DNA of 64,000 nt from Sinomonas mesophila (GTDB lineage Bacteria > Actinomycetota > Actinomycetes > Actinomycetales > Micrococcaceae), in NCBI RefSeq assembly GCF_001999765.1, contig NZ_KV908323.1, forward strand, positions 314,585 through 378,584, given 5' to 3'. Shown here one piece after another: positions 26,586-34,933 of this stretch; position 1 is the first letter of the stretch, and each line of letters starts with the position of its first letter. The position numbers and the translations under genes are program-made. Under the pieces are notes generated by a model that saw only the letters and a program-made list of their open reading frames with translations, was not told the origin of the DNA and ran no database searches.

Positions 26586-27113
26586 ATGAGTGCGACGCGT
26601 CATGACTGGGTACGGTCCGTCCTTGCCCTCGGGAGCAACCTCGGCGCCCGCGCCGAGACCCTCGCCGAGGCCACGGCGGACCTCGTCGACCGGCCGGAGG
26701 TCCGGCTCGTGGACGTCTCGCCCGTGATCCGGACCAAACCCGTGGGCGGGCCGGCGGGCCAGCCGGACTTCCTCAACATGGTCATGATCGTCGAGACCAC
26801 GCTCGGGCCCTACGAGCTGCTCGAGCACTGCCACGCCGTCGAGGCCAAGCACCACCGCACGCGGGAGGTCCGCTGGGGGCCGCGAACGCTCGACGTCGAC
26901 ATCATCACGTACGGCGATCTCGAGCTCGACGACCCCGAGCTGACGATCCCGCACCCGCGCGCCGCAGAGCGGGCGTTCGTTCTGTTCCCGTGGCTCGTGA
27001 TCGAGCCGCTCGCGGTGCTCGAGGGCCACCCCGTCGTCGAGCTCCTCGAGTACTGCTCGGACGCGGACGGGATCGAGGACTTCGACATGCTCTTGGACCA
27101 GGAGCCACAGTGA
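26586..27113 (+). CDS. folK: 2-amino-4-hydroxy-6-hydroxymethyldihydropteridine pyrophosphokinase
   Basis: This 175-residue enzyme transfers pyrophosphate from ATP to hydroxymethyl-dihydropterin, giving the folP substrate. LALGSNLGARAETLAEA is the opening motif. GGPAGQPDFLNMV binds the pterin, and RWGPRTLDVDIITYGD carries the two metal-binding Asp residues. IPHPRAAERAFVLFPW is the last signature. Its ATG overlaps nothing but lies one base after the folB stop, and the next gene starts inside its stop codon. Confidence 0.95.
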   Translation: MSATRHDWVRSVLALGSNLGARAETLAEATADLVDRPEVRLVDVSPVIRTKPVGGPAGQPDFLNMVMIVETTLGPYELLEHCHAVEAKHHRTREVRWGPRTLDVDIITYGDLELDDPELTIPHPRAAERAFVLFPWLVIEPLAVLEGHPVVELLEYCSDADGIEDFDMLLDQEPQ

Positions 27114-27622
27114 AGCCGCTCAAGCCCTGGGTCCTCGGGATCATCGTCGTCGTGCTGGGCCTCGTCGGCATGGGCGCGACCGTTCTGACCGAGCGCGCCT
27201 CGGCCCCGACCGCCGTTCTGCCGCTGAGCGCCCTCGGCTCGATGGCGTTCATCGGCGTCATGACCCTCGCCCTGGGCATCCGCGTGCTCCGCTGGCGCAC
27301 CGGCCACCGCAAGCGCATGCTGGACCCGATCTTCGCTGCCCGTACCCTCGTCCTCGCCCACGCGTGCGCGTACGCCGGGGCCGTGCTCCTCGGCTGGCAT
27401 GCGGGCGTCATCGCCGACCAGATCCCGTTTCTCGCCGCGCGCGCGGGCAACCCGATCGTGCGCCAGGCCTTCGGGATGATGGCCGGGGGCATCGCGATGA
27501 TCGCGATCGGCTTCATCGTCGAGCGGTTCTGCCGCATCCCCCCGGAGGAGGGCGAGGAGGCCGAAGGCGCGCCGGACGGGCCCGGTCGCCGCGCCCCGGA
27601 CACGGAGGGCGGGCTTGCCTAG
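27110..27622 (+). CDS. DUF3180 membrane protein
   Basis: This is a 170-residue membrane protein with four hydrophobic stretches (about 6-24, 37-56, 76-96 and 114-134). It belongs to the actinobacterial DUF3180 family, regularly found after folK. RILDPI-like KRMLDPIFAARTLVLAHACAYAG is the most conserved-looking part. The C-terminal 25 residues are acidic. The start is a GTG at 27110 overlapping the folK stop (GTGA). No function is known; constant linkage to folate genes could mean only that it shares their transcript. Confidence 0.85.
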   Translation: MKPLKPWVLGIIVVVLGLVGMGATVLTERASAPTAVLPLSALGSMAFIGVMTLALGIRVLRWRTGHRKRMLDPIFAARTLVLAHACAYAGAVLLGWHAGVIADQIPFLAARAGNPIVRQAFGMMAGGIAMIAIGFIVERFCRIPPEEGEEAEGAPDGPGRRAPDTEGGLA

Positions 27623-28133
27623 CAGGGCGGTGGACCCCGAGGGGGTCGAGTGGCGGCGGCTCTCGCCCCGCTACCTCACCCTGCGCCTCGTCTCCGGCGC
27701 GATCGGAACGGCCGTCTGGACGTCGATCGCGTGCCTGCCCCTCGGCGCCCGCAGCATCGGGTTCGGACTCTTCGCAGCGCTCCCTTGGTGGTTCGTCCTC
27801 GCCCTCCCCGCCGCCGTGGCGGCGCTCAACCTCGTCCTCCTGGCCCTCACGCCGCGCCGGGTCCGCGCGATGGGCTACGCCGAACGGGCCGACGACCTGC
27901 TCGTGCGCTCGGGCCTCCTCGTGCGCCGCGTGAGCGTCGTGCCGTACGGGCGCATGCAGTACGTCGACGTCACGGTCGGCCCGATCGAGGGCGCGCTCGG
28001 TCTCGCGACCGTGCGCCTGCATACCGCGGCTGCCGCGACGCAGGCCGCCATCCCCGGCCTCCCGGAGGCCGAGGCCGCGCGGCTGCGCGAGCAGCTGAGC
28101 GCGCGCGGCGAGGCGCGCCTGGCGGGCCTGTGA
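27615..28133 (+). CDS. PH domain-containing membrane protein (bPH2/YdbS-like)
   Basis: This 172-residue protein has two membrane segments (about 27-47 and 55-77). A bacterial PH-like domain follows: DDLLVRSGLLVRRVSVVPYGRMQYVDVTVGPIEGALGLATVRLHT is the diagnostic YdbS motif. It pairs with the larger three-domain homologue that follows. In Bacillus the YdbS/YdbT pair confers bacteriocin resistance; the role in actinobacteria is not established. The start is taken as TTG at 27615 because GGAGGG lies five bases before it; GTG at 27630 is an alternative. Confidence 0.82.
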   Translation: MPSRAVDPEGVEWRRLSPRYLTLRLVSGAIGTAVWTSIACLPLGARSIGFGLFAALPWWFVLALPAAVAALNLVLLALTPRRVRAMGYAERADDLLVRSGLLVRRVSVVPYGRMQYVDVTVGPIEGALGLATVRLHTAAAATQAAIPGLPEAEAARLREQLSARGEARLAGL

Positions 28134-29779
28134 CCGGGCAGCCGGCGGGCGGGCCGGACCCCGAGATGGGCGGGCGGGATCCTGCGGCCGGCGGGCCGGA
28201 TGCGCCGGGCAGGCTCGAGCCGACGCACGACGGCGCCTGGCGGCGCGTGCACCCGCTCTCGCCGTTCGTGCGGGGCTGGATCCTGCTCCTCGCGCTGTTC
28301 ATCGGGATCGGCCGCGACTGGTTCGAGGCGGTCCTGAGCGGCCGCCCCGCACAGGGCTGGTGGGAGCGCGTGCCACCGCCTCTGCTCGGCGCGGCGGGCG
28401 CCGCCGTCGTCGTGCTCGTCGGCGCGGGCTTCCTGCTCTCGTGGTGGACCACGCGCTTCCAGGTCGGGCACGACACGGTGCGCGTGCGCACGGGCATCGT
28501 CTTCCGCCAGCACCGCCAGGCCCGGCTCGACAGGGTCCAGGCCGTGGACCTCGCCCAGCCGCTCCTGGCCAGGCTCTTCGGCCTCGCCGAGCTGCGGATC
28601 GAGGTAGCCGACGCCGGCGAGAGCGCCCTGCGGCTCGCGTTCCTCCGCCTCTCGGAGGCCGAGCATCTGCGGGAGGCCGTCATGGCCGCCGCGGCGCGCG
28701 CGAGGCGGGGCGCTCCCGTCCCGGGAGCCCCCGGCCACGGCGGGTCTGTCCCCACCCTCCCGGCGGCTGTCCCCTCGGCGGCTGTCCCCTCGGCGGCTGC
28801 CGCCTCGGCGGCTGCCGCTGCTGCCGACCACGACGAGGCCCTCGTCGTCGCCGTGCCCGTGGCCCGCGTGCTCGCCTCGACAGCGCTGAGCGCCGGCGTC
28901 GTCGGCTCGGTCCTCGCCGCGGGCGCCGCCGCCGCTGCCCAGGCGCTGACCGGGGTGCCGTTCGTCCCGGTCATGATCGTCCCGGCGGCCCTTGCCGCCG
29001 TCGCCTCCGCGTGGGGACGCGTGACCGAGTCCTGGAACTTCCGCGTGCTCGCCACGCGGGAGGGGCTGCGGCTGCGCTACGGCCTGCTCGAGGCGCGCAG
29101 CCAGACTGTCCCCGAGGGCCGCATCCAGGCCATCAGCATCCGGCAGCCGCTCCTGTGGCGGCCGGCCGGCTGGTGGAGCGTGCGGGTCAACGTCGCCGGC
29201 TACGGCGGGGCCTCGCGGCAGGCGCAGGGCAAGTCGATGGTCCTGCCCGTCGGCGGGGCCGAGGACGTGTTCCGCGTGCTCAGCCTCGTCCTGCCCGATC
29301 CAGGGACCGAGGGCGAGTCCGCCCGTGACGTGGTCCTCGCGGGGCTCGCCGGGTCCGGACCCATGCACGGGTTCACGACGCCGCCGCCCGCCGCGCGCTG
29401 GCTCGATCCGTTCGCGTGGCGGCGCACCGGGGTCCGCGCGACGCGCACCGCGCTCCTGTGCAGGAGCGGCGTTCTGACGCGCGAGCTGTCCCTCGTCCCG
29501 CACGAGCGCACCCAATCCCTGGCCCTGCGGCAGGGGCCGCTCGAGCGCAGCCTCGGCCTCGCGGGCGTCGAGCTGCACTCGACGCCGGGGCCCGTCCGGC
29601 CGTCGGTGAGGCACCTGTCCGTGGAGGCGGCCGAGCGGCTCTTCGCCGAGCAGGCCGCCCGTGCCGCGGCAGCGCGCCGTCGTCCGCCCGGCCAGCCGCC
29701 GGAACCCCATCCTGAACCGAATCCAGAACCGAATCCGGCCTCCGACGGGCCGACCGACGACCGAGGAGAGCGACCATGA
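28130..29779 (+). CDS. PH domain-containing membrane protein, three bPH2 domains (YdbT-like)
   Basis: This 549-residue protein repeats the YdbS pattern. Domain 1 (TVRVRTGIVFRQHRQARLDRVQAVDLAQPLLARLFGLAEL, about 110-150), domain 2 (LRLRYGLLEARSQTVPEGRIQAI, about 320-345) and domain 3 (LLCRSGVLTRELSLVPHERTQSLAL, about 442-466) are separated by hydrophobic pairs. A low-complexity Ala-rich linker at about 207-230 comes from 15-base tandem repeats (28755-28815). The GTG at 28130 overlaps the stop of the smaller partner. The C-terminal tail is Pro/Asn-rich. Confidence 0.85.
   Translation: MTGQPAGGPDPEMGGRDPAAGGPDAPGRLEPTHDGAWRRVHPLSPFVRGWILLLALFIGIGRDWFEAVLSGRPAQGWWERVPPPLLGAAGAAVVVLVGAGFLLSWWTTRFQVGHDTVRVRTGIVFRQHRQARLDRVQAVDLAQPLLARLFGLAELRIEVADAGESALRLAFLRLSEAEHLREAVMAAAARARRGAPVPGAPGHGGSVPTLPAAVPSAAVPSAAAASAAAAAADHDEALVVAVPVARVLASTALSAGVVGSVLAAGAAAAAQALTGVPFVPVMIVPAALAAVASAWGRVTESWNFRVLATREGLRLRYGLLEARSQTVPEGRIQAISIRQPLLWRPAGWWSVRVNVAGYGGASRQAQGKSMVLPVGGAEDVFRVLSLVLPDPGTEGESARDVVLAGLAGSGPMHGFTTPPPAARWLDPFAWRRTGVRATRTALLCRSGVLTRELSLVPHERTQSLALRQGPLERSLGLAGVELHSTPGPVRPSVRHLSVEAAERLFAEQAARAAAARRRPPGQPPEPHPEPNPEPNPASDGPTDDRGERP
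28760..28815 (+). repeat. 15-base in-frame tandem repeat in the YdbT-like gene
   Basis: The unit TCGGCGGCTGTCCCC and its variants with GCCGCC recur about four times at a 15-base step, encoding repeated Ala-Ala-Val-Pro-Ser, then Ala-rich copies. It lies in the linker between domains 1 and 2. It is a simple coding microsatellite, unlike the 21-22-base gene-end arrays. Confidence 0.7.
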
Positions 29780-30750
29780 GCACCGCCGCCGGACCCGAGG
29801 GCCCCCAGCGGGGGCCGCGCCGCCCCGGCCGGCTCGGCATCGGCGTGATCGGGGCAGGGAAGGTCGGGGCCGTGCTCGGCGCGGCCCTGCGCGCGGCCGA
29901 GCACGCCATCGTGGGGGTCTCGGCCGTCTCGGAGGCGAGCCGCGACCGCGCGGAGCTCCTGCTCCCCGGGGTGCCCGTCCTCGAGATCCCCGAGATCGTC
30001 GAGCGCTCCGAGCTCGTGCTCCTGGCCGTCCCGGACGACGCGCTCGGCCCCCTCGTCGAGGGCCTCGCGACGCTCGGGGCGTGGCAGCCGGGCCAGCTCG
30101 TCGTGCACACGTCGGGGCGGCACGGCGTCGGGATCCTCGCCCCTGTCCGGGCCGCGGGCGCGATCCCGCTCGCGATCCACCCCGCCATGACCTTCACGGG
30201 CCTGAGCCTGGACCTCGGCCGGCTCCCGGACTGCTGCTTCGGGGTCACCGCGGACCCTGCGATGCTGCCGATCGCGCAGGCGCTCGTCGTCGAGATGGGG
30301 GCCGAACCCGTCGTCGTGGCGGAGGCCGACAGGGTCGTCTACCACGCGGCGCTCGCCCACGGCTCGAACCACCTCGTGACGCTCGCGTCGCAGGCCGCGG
30401 AGGTGCTCGGCCGGATCGGGATCGAGAACCCCGCCGCCGTCCTCGGCCCGCTCCTGCGTGCGTCCCTCGACAACGCGCTCTCGGCGGGGGAGGGCGCGCT
30501 CACGGGCCCTGTGGCGCGCGGCGACGTCGGCACCGTCGAGGCGCACGTGGGCGCCCTCGCCGAGCTCGAGGGCGCCGGCGCGGCCGCCGATATCCTTGAC
30601 GCGTACCGCGCGATGGCCAGGGTTACGGCCGTGCGCTCCGAGCGCCGGCGCCTGTGGCCCGCCGACGTGCGCGCCCAGCTCGAGCGTGCGCTCGGGCCGG
30701 GCCGGGGCCCCGGCGAGGCGGCCCCCAGCGAGGCAGGAGGAGACCGCTAG
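29776..30750 (+). CDS. Rossmann-fold oxidoreductase with DUF2520 domain, beside panC
   Basis: This is a 324-residue protein. The nucleotide-binding GVIGAGKVGAVLGAAL (about 23-38) is followed by ELVLLAVPDDALGPLV, the pattern of 6-phosphogluconate-dehydrogenase-like reductases. From about 135 the DUF2520 domain starts (HPAMTFTGLSLDL, then YHAALAHGSNHLVTLASQAAEVL), structurally like the all-helical end of ketopantoate reductase. It overlaps the upstream stop (ATGA) and panC starts on the very next base. No classical panE is in the window, so it may supply the ketopantoate-reducing step; that is inference. DUF2520 proteins have no agreed activity. Confidence 0.8.
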   Translation: MSTAAGPEGPQRGPRRPGRLGIGVIGAGKVGAVLGAALRAAEHAIVGVSAVSEASRDRAELLLPGVPVLEIPEIVERSELVLLAVPDDALGPLVEGLATLGAWQPGQLVVHTSGRHGVGILAPVRAAGAIPLAIHPAMTFTGLSLDLGRLPDCCFGVTADPAMLPIAQALVVEMGAEPVVVAEADRVVYHAALAHGSNHLVTLASQAAEVLGRIGIENPAAVLGPLLRASLDNALSAGEGALTGPVARGDVGTVEAHVGALAELEGAGAAADILDAYRAMARVTAVRSERRRLWPADVRAQLERALGPGRGPGEAAPSEAGGDR

Positions 30751-31701
30751 ATGCCCACCCAGCCCATGCCCACCCGGCCCACCCGGCCGATCCAGATCGT
30801 GCACACGCGCGCGGAGCTGCGCGAGCACACGGCGCGGCTGCTCGGCGAGAAGGCCGGCGCCGGTTCCGACGGCGGGCCGTCGCTCGGGCTCGTCCCCACC
30901 ATGGGCGCGCTGCACGAGGGGCACCGGGCACTCGCGGACGCCGCGGTCGCCCGGGACGACGTCGTCGTCGCGAGCGTCTTCGTCAACCCCCTCCAGTTCG
31001 GCGACCAGACCGATCTGGATCGCTACCCGCGCACCCTTGAGGCGGACGCCGCGCTCCTCGAAGAGGCCGGCGTCGACCTCGTCTTCGCGCCCGACGCCGA
31101 CGAGATGTACCCGGGCGGGCAGCCCGAGGTCCGCGTCACCGCGGGGCCGCTCGCCGGCAAGTGGGAGGGCGCGTCCCGGCCCGGGCACTTCGACGGCGTC
31201 TGCACGGTCGTGTCCAAGCTCTTCCACCTCGCCCTGCCCGGCGGCTTCGACGGGCGCAGGGCGCCCTACCGGGCGTACTTCGGGCAGAAGGACGCACAGC
31301 AGGTCGCCGTCGTGCGGCGCATGGTCAGAGACCTGGACTTCCCGGTCGAGGTCGTCGCCGTCCCGACCGTGCGCGCCGAGGACGGGCTGGCCCTCTCGAG
31401 CCGCAATCGCTTCCTGTCCGACGAGGAGCGCGAGGCCGCCCTCGTCCTGTCCCGCGCGCTGCGGCTCCTGTCCGGGCGCGCCGCGGCCCGGGAACCGCTC
31501 CTGCCGGACGACGCCGAGGCGCTCGTGCGCTCGCAGCCGCTCGTCGAGCTGGACTACTTGGACGTCGTGGATCCGGAAACGCTCGAGCCGCTCGCCTTCC
31601 CGTGCCGCGAGACGCCCTTCGCGGGGGAGGCGCTCGCGATCGTCGCCGCGAAGGTCGGCCCCGTGCGCCTCATCGACAACATGCCCCTCGCCGCGCAATA
31701 A
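30751..31701 (+). CDS. panC: Pantothenate synthetase
   Basis: This 316-residue enzyme condenses pantoate with beta-alanine using ATP. The HIGH-type motif is HEGH at residues 55-58 ([16 protein letters not shown]). [40 protein letters not shown] and [17 protein letters not shown] are the usual substrate and ATP motifs. The second ATP loop is [11 protein letters not shown]. An N-terminal extension of about 15 residues rich in Pro and Thr precedes the conserved [12 protein letters not shown] 366-base spacer with a repeat array follows. Confidence 0.96.
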   Translation: MPTQPMPTRPTRPIQIVHTRAELREHTARLLGEKAGAGSDGGPSLGLVPTMGALHEGHRALADAAVARDDVVVASVFVNPLQFGDQTDLDRYPRTLEADAALLEEAGVDLVFAPDADEMYPGGQPEVRVTAGPLAGKWEGASRPGHFDGVCTVVSKLFHLALPGGFDGRRAPYRAYFGQKDAQQVAVVRRMVRDLDFPVEVVAVPTVRAEDGLALSSRNRFLSDEEREAALVLSRALRLLSGRAAAREPLLPDDAEALVRSQPLVELDYLDVVDPETLEPLAFPCRETPFAGEALAIVAAKVGPVRLIDNMPLAAQ

Positions 31702-31733
31702 CCGACGTGGTGTTGGGGAACCGTCGGCGTAGG

Positions 31734-31795
31734 ACGCCGAAATGGGGGCCTGTGACCGCGAGATGGGGGTCCAGGAACGCGAGGTGGGGCGTCAG
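31734..31795. repeat. 21-base tandem repeats, left half of a paired array
   Basis: Three units at 31734, 31755 and 31776 share the form ACGCGAGATGGGGGTCC with changes (ACGCCGAAATGGGGGCC, AACGCGAGGTGGGGCGTC). They are oriented opposite to the four units at 31982-32065, 186 bases further on. CGCCGAAATGGGG here can pair with CCCCATTTCGGCG there. It lies 33 bases after the panC stop. Confidence 0.75.
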
Positions 31796-31981
31796 ATTGA
31801 ATCGCTCAGGGTAAGCCTCCGTCGATCCTGAAGGCTCTTATTCGCCGTACCGAAGTCCCCAACTTTAGAGCTCAAGCATTGAAGTCTGGGTCGGGAATCG
31901 GCGAAATTTCGAGCTGAGCGCACCTGCGCTGCAATGGGAGACTCAGGAATGCTGGGGAGGTTCGGCCAGAGGGCAGGACTA
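31796..31981. other. Low-GC spacer enclosed by inverted repeat arrays
   Basis: This is the centre of the 366-base gap between panC and the hydrolase gene. Hand counts of two lines give about 58% and 50% GC, far below the genes around it. A 69-codon minus-strand frame crosses it but has no ribosome site or recognisable motif. It contains GGCTCTTATTCGCC, CGGCGAAATTTCG and AGCGCACCTGCGCT, the last a short palindrome. It could be a small RNA, a remnant of a lost gene, or the loop of the long inverted structure. Confidence 0.4.
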
Positions 31982-32065
31982 GACCCCATTTCGCGTATCA
32001 CGTCCCCATCTGGGCGTCTCAGGACCCCACCTCGGCGTCCCGGGACCCCATTTCGGCGGGTTAGG
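31982..32065. repeat. Four 21-base tandem repeats, right half of a paired array
   Basis: Units start at 31982, 32003, 32024 and 32045, exactly 21 bases apart, each with ACCCCA(T/C)(T/C)T or TCCCCATCT followed by a CG-rich part and a variable tail. The last ends two bases before the hydrolase stop. They are inverted relative to 31734-31795. Confidence 0.8.
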
Positions 32066-32067
32066 CC

Positions 32068-32916
32068 TCAGCTCTTGAAGAAGTCCGCGAGCCGGTCGAT
32101 GAGGGCCTTCGCGGGCCGCGTCGGGGCGTCGTGGGCGAGCTTGGGGAGGACGTCGAAGTCCGACGCCGGCAGCACGCCGTCGAGCTTCTGCGAGGCCTCG
32201 GCGAAGTACTCGGGGCTCGCCCCGCCCACGAGGAAGAGGGACTCGAGCGGCAGCTCGTCGAAGCCGCGCGCCGCGGCGTCGGCGGCCACGACCGCGCGGA
32301 TCTCCCGGGGGCCGGTGGGAAGGAGCCGCGAGAGCTCCTTGCCGAGGGGCGTACGGCTCCCGATGCGGTTGAGCACGGTCAGGATCGGCAGCGGGAGCTT
32401 CGACACCGGCCCGGCGGTCTGGAGCCCCCGCAGGAGCACGGCGAGGGCCTTGTCGTCGTCGCCCGCGGCGAGGGACTCCTCGAACTCCCTGAGCCAGACG
32501 GCCTTGATGCTGCCCTCGAAGGAGATGATCGGGTCGTAGACCGCGAGCTGGCTGATCTCGAGCGTGCGGCCCGCGTGCAGCGCGATGCATCCGCCATAGT
32601 TGTGCCCGAAGACGGCCTGCGTCCCCGTGTGCTCCAGGACGGCGCCGAGGTCCTCGATTTCCGTCGCGAGCGAGTAGCCCGTCGGCTGCGGCGACGAGCC
32701 GCCGCGGCCGCGCCGGTTGTACACGTGGACGGGGGCGTGCACCGCGTCAGACAGGCGCTGGGCGAACTCCTTGTAGAGCTCCGCGGTCACCATGGAGCCG
32801 TGGACGACGACGACCCCCGCCTCCGTGGCATCCTTGCCGTTGGGCGCGGTGAAGAGCTCGAGGACGGCGCCGTCCGGCGTGGTCACGGTCGAGGCTGAGA
32901 GCTGCGTGGCGGCCAT
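32068..32916 (-). CDS. Alpha/beta-hydrolase fold protein with Asn at the nucleophile position
   Basis: This is a 282-residue alpha/beta-hydrolase. VVVVHGSMVTAELYKEFAQRL (about 35-55) is the oxyanion-hole region and VYNRRGRGGSSPQPTGYSL is typical of the fold. The nucleophile elbow, usually GHSxGG, reads GHNYGG, with Asn106 where Ser is expected (codon AAC at 32598-32600 on the minus strand). The protein may therefore not be a serine hydrolase at all. It lies on the minus strand inside an otherwise plus-strand block between panC and lysS, and has a repeat array against its stop. The ATG at 32916 gives MAATQLSAS. Confidence 0.82.
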   Translation of the reverse strand: MAATQLSASTVTTPDGAVLELFTAPNGKDATEAGVVVVHGSMVTAELYKEFAQRLSDAVHAPVHVYNRRGRGGSSPQPTGYSLATEIEDLGAVLEHTGTQAVFGHNYGGCIALHAGRTLEISQLAVYDPIISFEGSIKAVWLREFEESLAAGDDDKALAVLLRGLQTAGPVSKLPLPILTVLNRIGSRTPLGKELSRLLPTGPREIRAVVAADAAARGFDELPLESLFLVGGASPEYFAEASQKLDGVLPASDFDVLPKLAHDAPTRPAKALIDRLADFFKS

Positions 32917-33042
32917 GAACCGAGCCTAGCCGCAATCTGCCCGGCGCCCCACGCCCGGCCGCCGGCTGGGGGAGCGGCCCGCCAGCGGGCCCTGCCGGCC
33001 CGCCATTCGGGGCCTGGGAACGCTGGCTTAGAATGGAAGATT

Positions 33043-34551
33043 GTGACTGCAGAAAACCCCGCCGCCGAGCCCCGGCCTGCCGACGCCAGCGAACAGATGC
33101 ATATCCGCCGGGACAAGCGGGAGAAGCTGCTTGCCAACGGCGAACAGCCGTACCCGGTCAAGCTCCCGCGCACGCACTCGCTCGCCGAGGTCCGCGCGAA
33201 GTACCCCGAGCTCGAGCCGGACACGGCCACCGGGGAGACCGTCGGCGTCGCCGGCCGCGTCGTGTTCGTGCGCAACACCGGCAAGCTCTGCTTCGCGACC
33301 CTCCAGGAGGGGGACGGCACGCGTCTGCAGGCGATGCTCTCCCTCGCGAACGTCGGCGAAGCGCGCCTCTCGGACTGGAAGTCGCTCGTGGACCTCGGCG
33401 ACCACGTCTTCGTCACGGGCGAGGTCATCTCCTCCCGCCGCGGAGAGCTCTCGGTCATGGTCGAGTCCTGGCAGATGGCGTCCAAGGCCCTGCGCCCGCT
33501 CCCGACCCTGCACGCCGGCCTCAGCGAGGAGACCCGTGTACGCCAGCGCTACGTCGACCTCCTCGTGCGCGAGGAGGCCCGGCAGATGGTCTACACGCGT
33601 TCCAAGATCACGAAGGCGGTCCGCGACACGCTCGACTCGCACGGCTACGTCGAGGTCGAGACGCCGATGCTCAACCTCATCCACGGCGGTGCGACCGCGC
33701 GCCCGTTCCAGACGCACCTCAACGCGTTCGACCAGAGCATGACCCTGCGCATCGCCACCGAGCTGTACCTCAAGCGCGCCGTCGTCGGCGGGATCGAGCG
33801 GGTCTACGAGATCGGCCGGGTGTTCCGCAACGAGGGCGTCGACTCGACGCACAGCCCGGAGTTCACGACGCTCGAGTGCTACGAGGCCTACGCCGACCAG
33901 TTCACGATGGCCGAGCGAATGAAGGAGATCATCCTCAATGTCGCCGACGTCGTCGGCACGCGCCAGATCGAGACCGAGGCCGGGACGATCGACCTCGATG
34001 GCGAGTGGGCGTGGGTCGGCGTCTACCCCGGCCTGTCCGAGGCCGTGGGGGAGGAGGTCACCCCGGACACGCCGCTCGAGCGGCTGCTCGAGATCGGCGA
34101 CGCGCATGGGGTCAAGACGGACGCGCTCTGGACCCAGGAGAAGGCCGTCGTCGAACTCTTCGGCGAGATCGTCGAGCCCACGCTGCTCAACCCGACCTTC
34201 GTCTACGACTACCCGCCGTCGGCCCAGCCGCTCGCGCGCCCGCACCGCGACGATCCGCGCCTCATCGAGGCGTGGGACCTCATCATCGGCGGCATGGAGC
34301 GCGGCACGGCGTTCTCCGAGCTCATCGACCCCGTCATCCAGCGCGAGCGGCTCGCCGAGCAGTCGCGGCTCTCGGCGGAGGGCGACGACGAGGCCATGCA
34401 GCTCGACGACGACTTCCTCCGCGCCCTCGAGTACGGTGCGCCGCCCATGGGCGGCATCGGCCTCGGCATCGACCGCCTCGTGATGCTCTTCACGCAGGCC
34501 GGCATCCGCGAGACCATCCTCTTCCCCCTGCTGAAGCCGGAGGCGAACTGA
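33043..34551 (+). CDS. lysS: Lysyl-tRNA synthetase, class II
   Basis: This is a 502-residue synthetase. An OB-fold anticodon-binding domain (about 65-165; VGVAGRVVFVRNTGKLCFATLQEGDG) precedes the class II core. VEVETPMLNLIHGGATARPF is motif 1, RVFRNEGVDSTHSPEFTTLE is motif 2, and GAPPMGGIGLGIDRLVMLFT is motif 3. The start is a GTG at 33043; TAGAAT at 33029-33034 lies eight bases upstream, so translation may be leaderless. The tRNA it charges (Lys-UUU) is encoded at 60437. The small membrane protein that follows starts inside its stop codon. Confidence 0.96.
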   Translation: MTAENPAAEPRPADASEQMHIRRDKREKLLANGEQPYPVKLPRTHSLAEVRAKYPELEPDTATGETVGVAGRVVFVRNTGKLCFATLQEGDGTRLQAMLSLANVGEARLSDWKSLVDLGDHVFVTGEVISSRRGELSVMVESWQMASKALRPLPTLHAGLSEETRVRQRYVDLLVREEARQMVYTRSKITKAVRDTLDSHGYVEVETPMLNLIHGGATARPFQTHLNAFDQSMTLRIATELYLKRAVVGGIERVYEIGRVFRNEGVDSTHSPEFTTLECYEAYADQFTMAERMKEIILNVADVVGTRQIETEAGTIDLDGEWAWVGVYPGLSEAVGEEVTPDTPLERLLEIGDAHGVKTDALWTQEKAVVELFGEIVEPTLLNPTFVYDYPPSAQPLARPHRDDPRLIEAWDLIIGGMERGTAFSELIDPVIQRERLAEQSRLSAEGDDEAMQLDDDFLRALEYGAPPMGGIGLGIDRLVMLFTQAGIRETILFPLLKPEAN

Positions 34552-34691
34552 TGGAATACGTCCTCGTCCTGCTCCCCTCGGCCGTCGTCGGCGCCATTTT
34601 CTGGTTTGCGATGAGGGCGATCTTCAACGCCGACAAGGCCGAGAGGGACGCCCTTGCTCAGGCCGAGCGGGAATCAACGGATAACGATTGA
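34551..34691 (+). CDS. 46-residue single-span membrane protein
   Basis: The ATG at 34551 shares its A with the lysS stop codon (TGATG), so it is coupled to lysS translation. Residues 3-24 (YVLVLLPSAVVGAIFWFAMRAI) form one membrane helix. A short charged tail with FNADKAERDALAQAERE follows. The size and position are like the small proteins seen after lysS in related actinobacteria. No function is known. It is easily missed because it is shorter than common annotation limits. Confidence 0.75.
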   Translation: MEYVLVLLPSAVVGAIFWFAMRAIFNADKAERDALAQAERESTDND

Positions 34692-34731
34692 GCCAATTGA
34701 TCTCCTTTTCCCCAGTGCGGGTGTGTTCTTT

Positions 34732-34761
34732 TTGACGCATGCCCTTTAGCGGCGACATAAT
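34732..34761 (+). promoter_or_regulatory. Strong sigma-70-type promoter of lsr2
   Basis: TTGACG at 34732-34737 and CATAAT at 34756-34761 are separated by 18 bases, close to the housekeeping consensus. The surrounding line is about 45% GC, very low for this genome, and an AT-rich target like this is what Lsr2 itself binds, so autoregulation is likely. The start of transcription would fall near 34768, leaving a leader of about 165 bases with several GTTCA and TGAAC motifs. Confidence 0.75.
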
Positions 34762-34933
34762 GAACTTGTTCGGCAAACGGCCGTTCAACTGCTGAAGTTC
34801 ATGCGTGCAGTTCTCGCGTCTAGTTCACGCCTGAAGTCCACGGTGAACGCAGCAAGGAACGCGGCCCGGGGCAGCCGAGTGCTTGAACTGTTAAATGCCT
34901 ACCCCCAGCACTGACAGGGAAGAGAACCCCAAT

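Noticed and set aside
29200-31698. 832-codon minus-strand frame across the DUF2520 and panC genes
   Set aside because: Composition is that of a shadow frame and it crosses three well-supported plus-strand genes.
31792-32001. 69-residue minus-strand protein in the low-GC spacer
   Set aside because: No ribosome site, no recognisable motif, and its ends lie in repeat units. Kept only as part of the spacer description.
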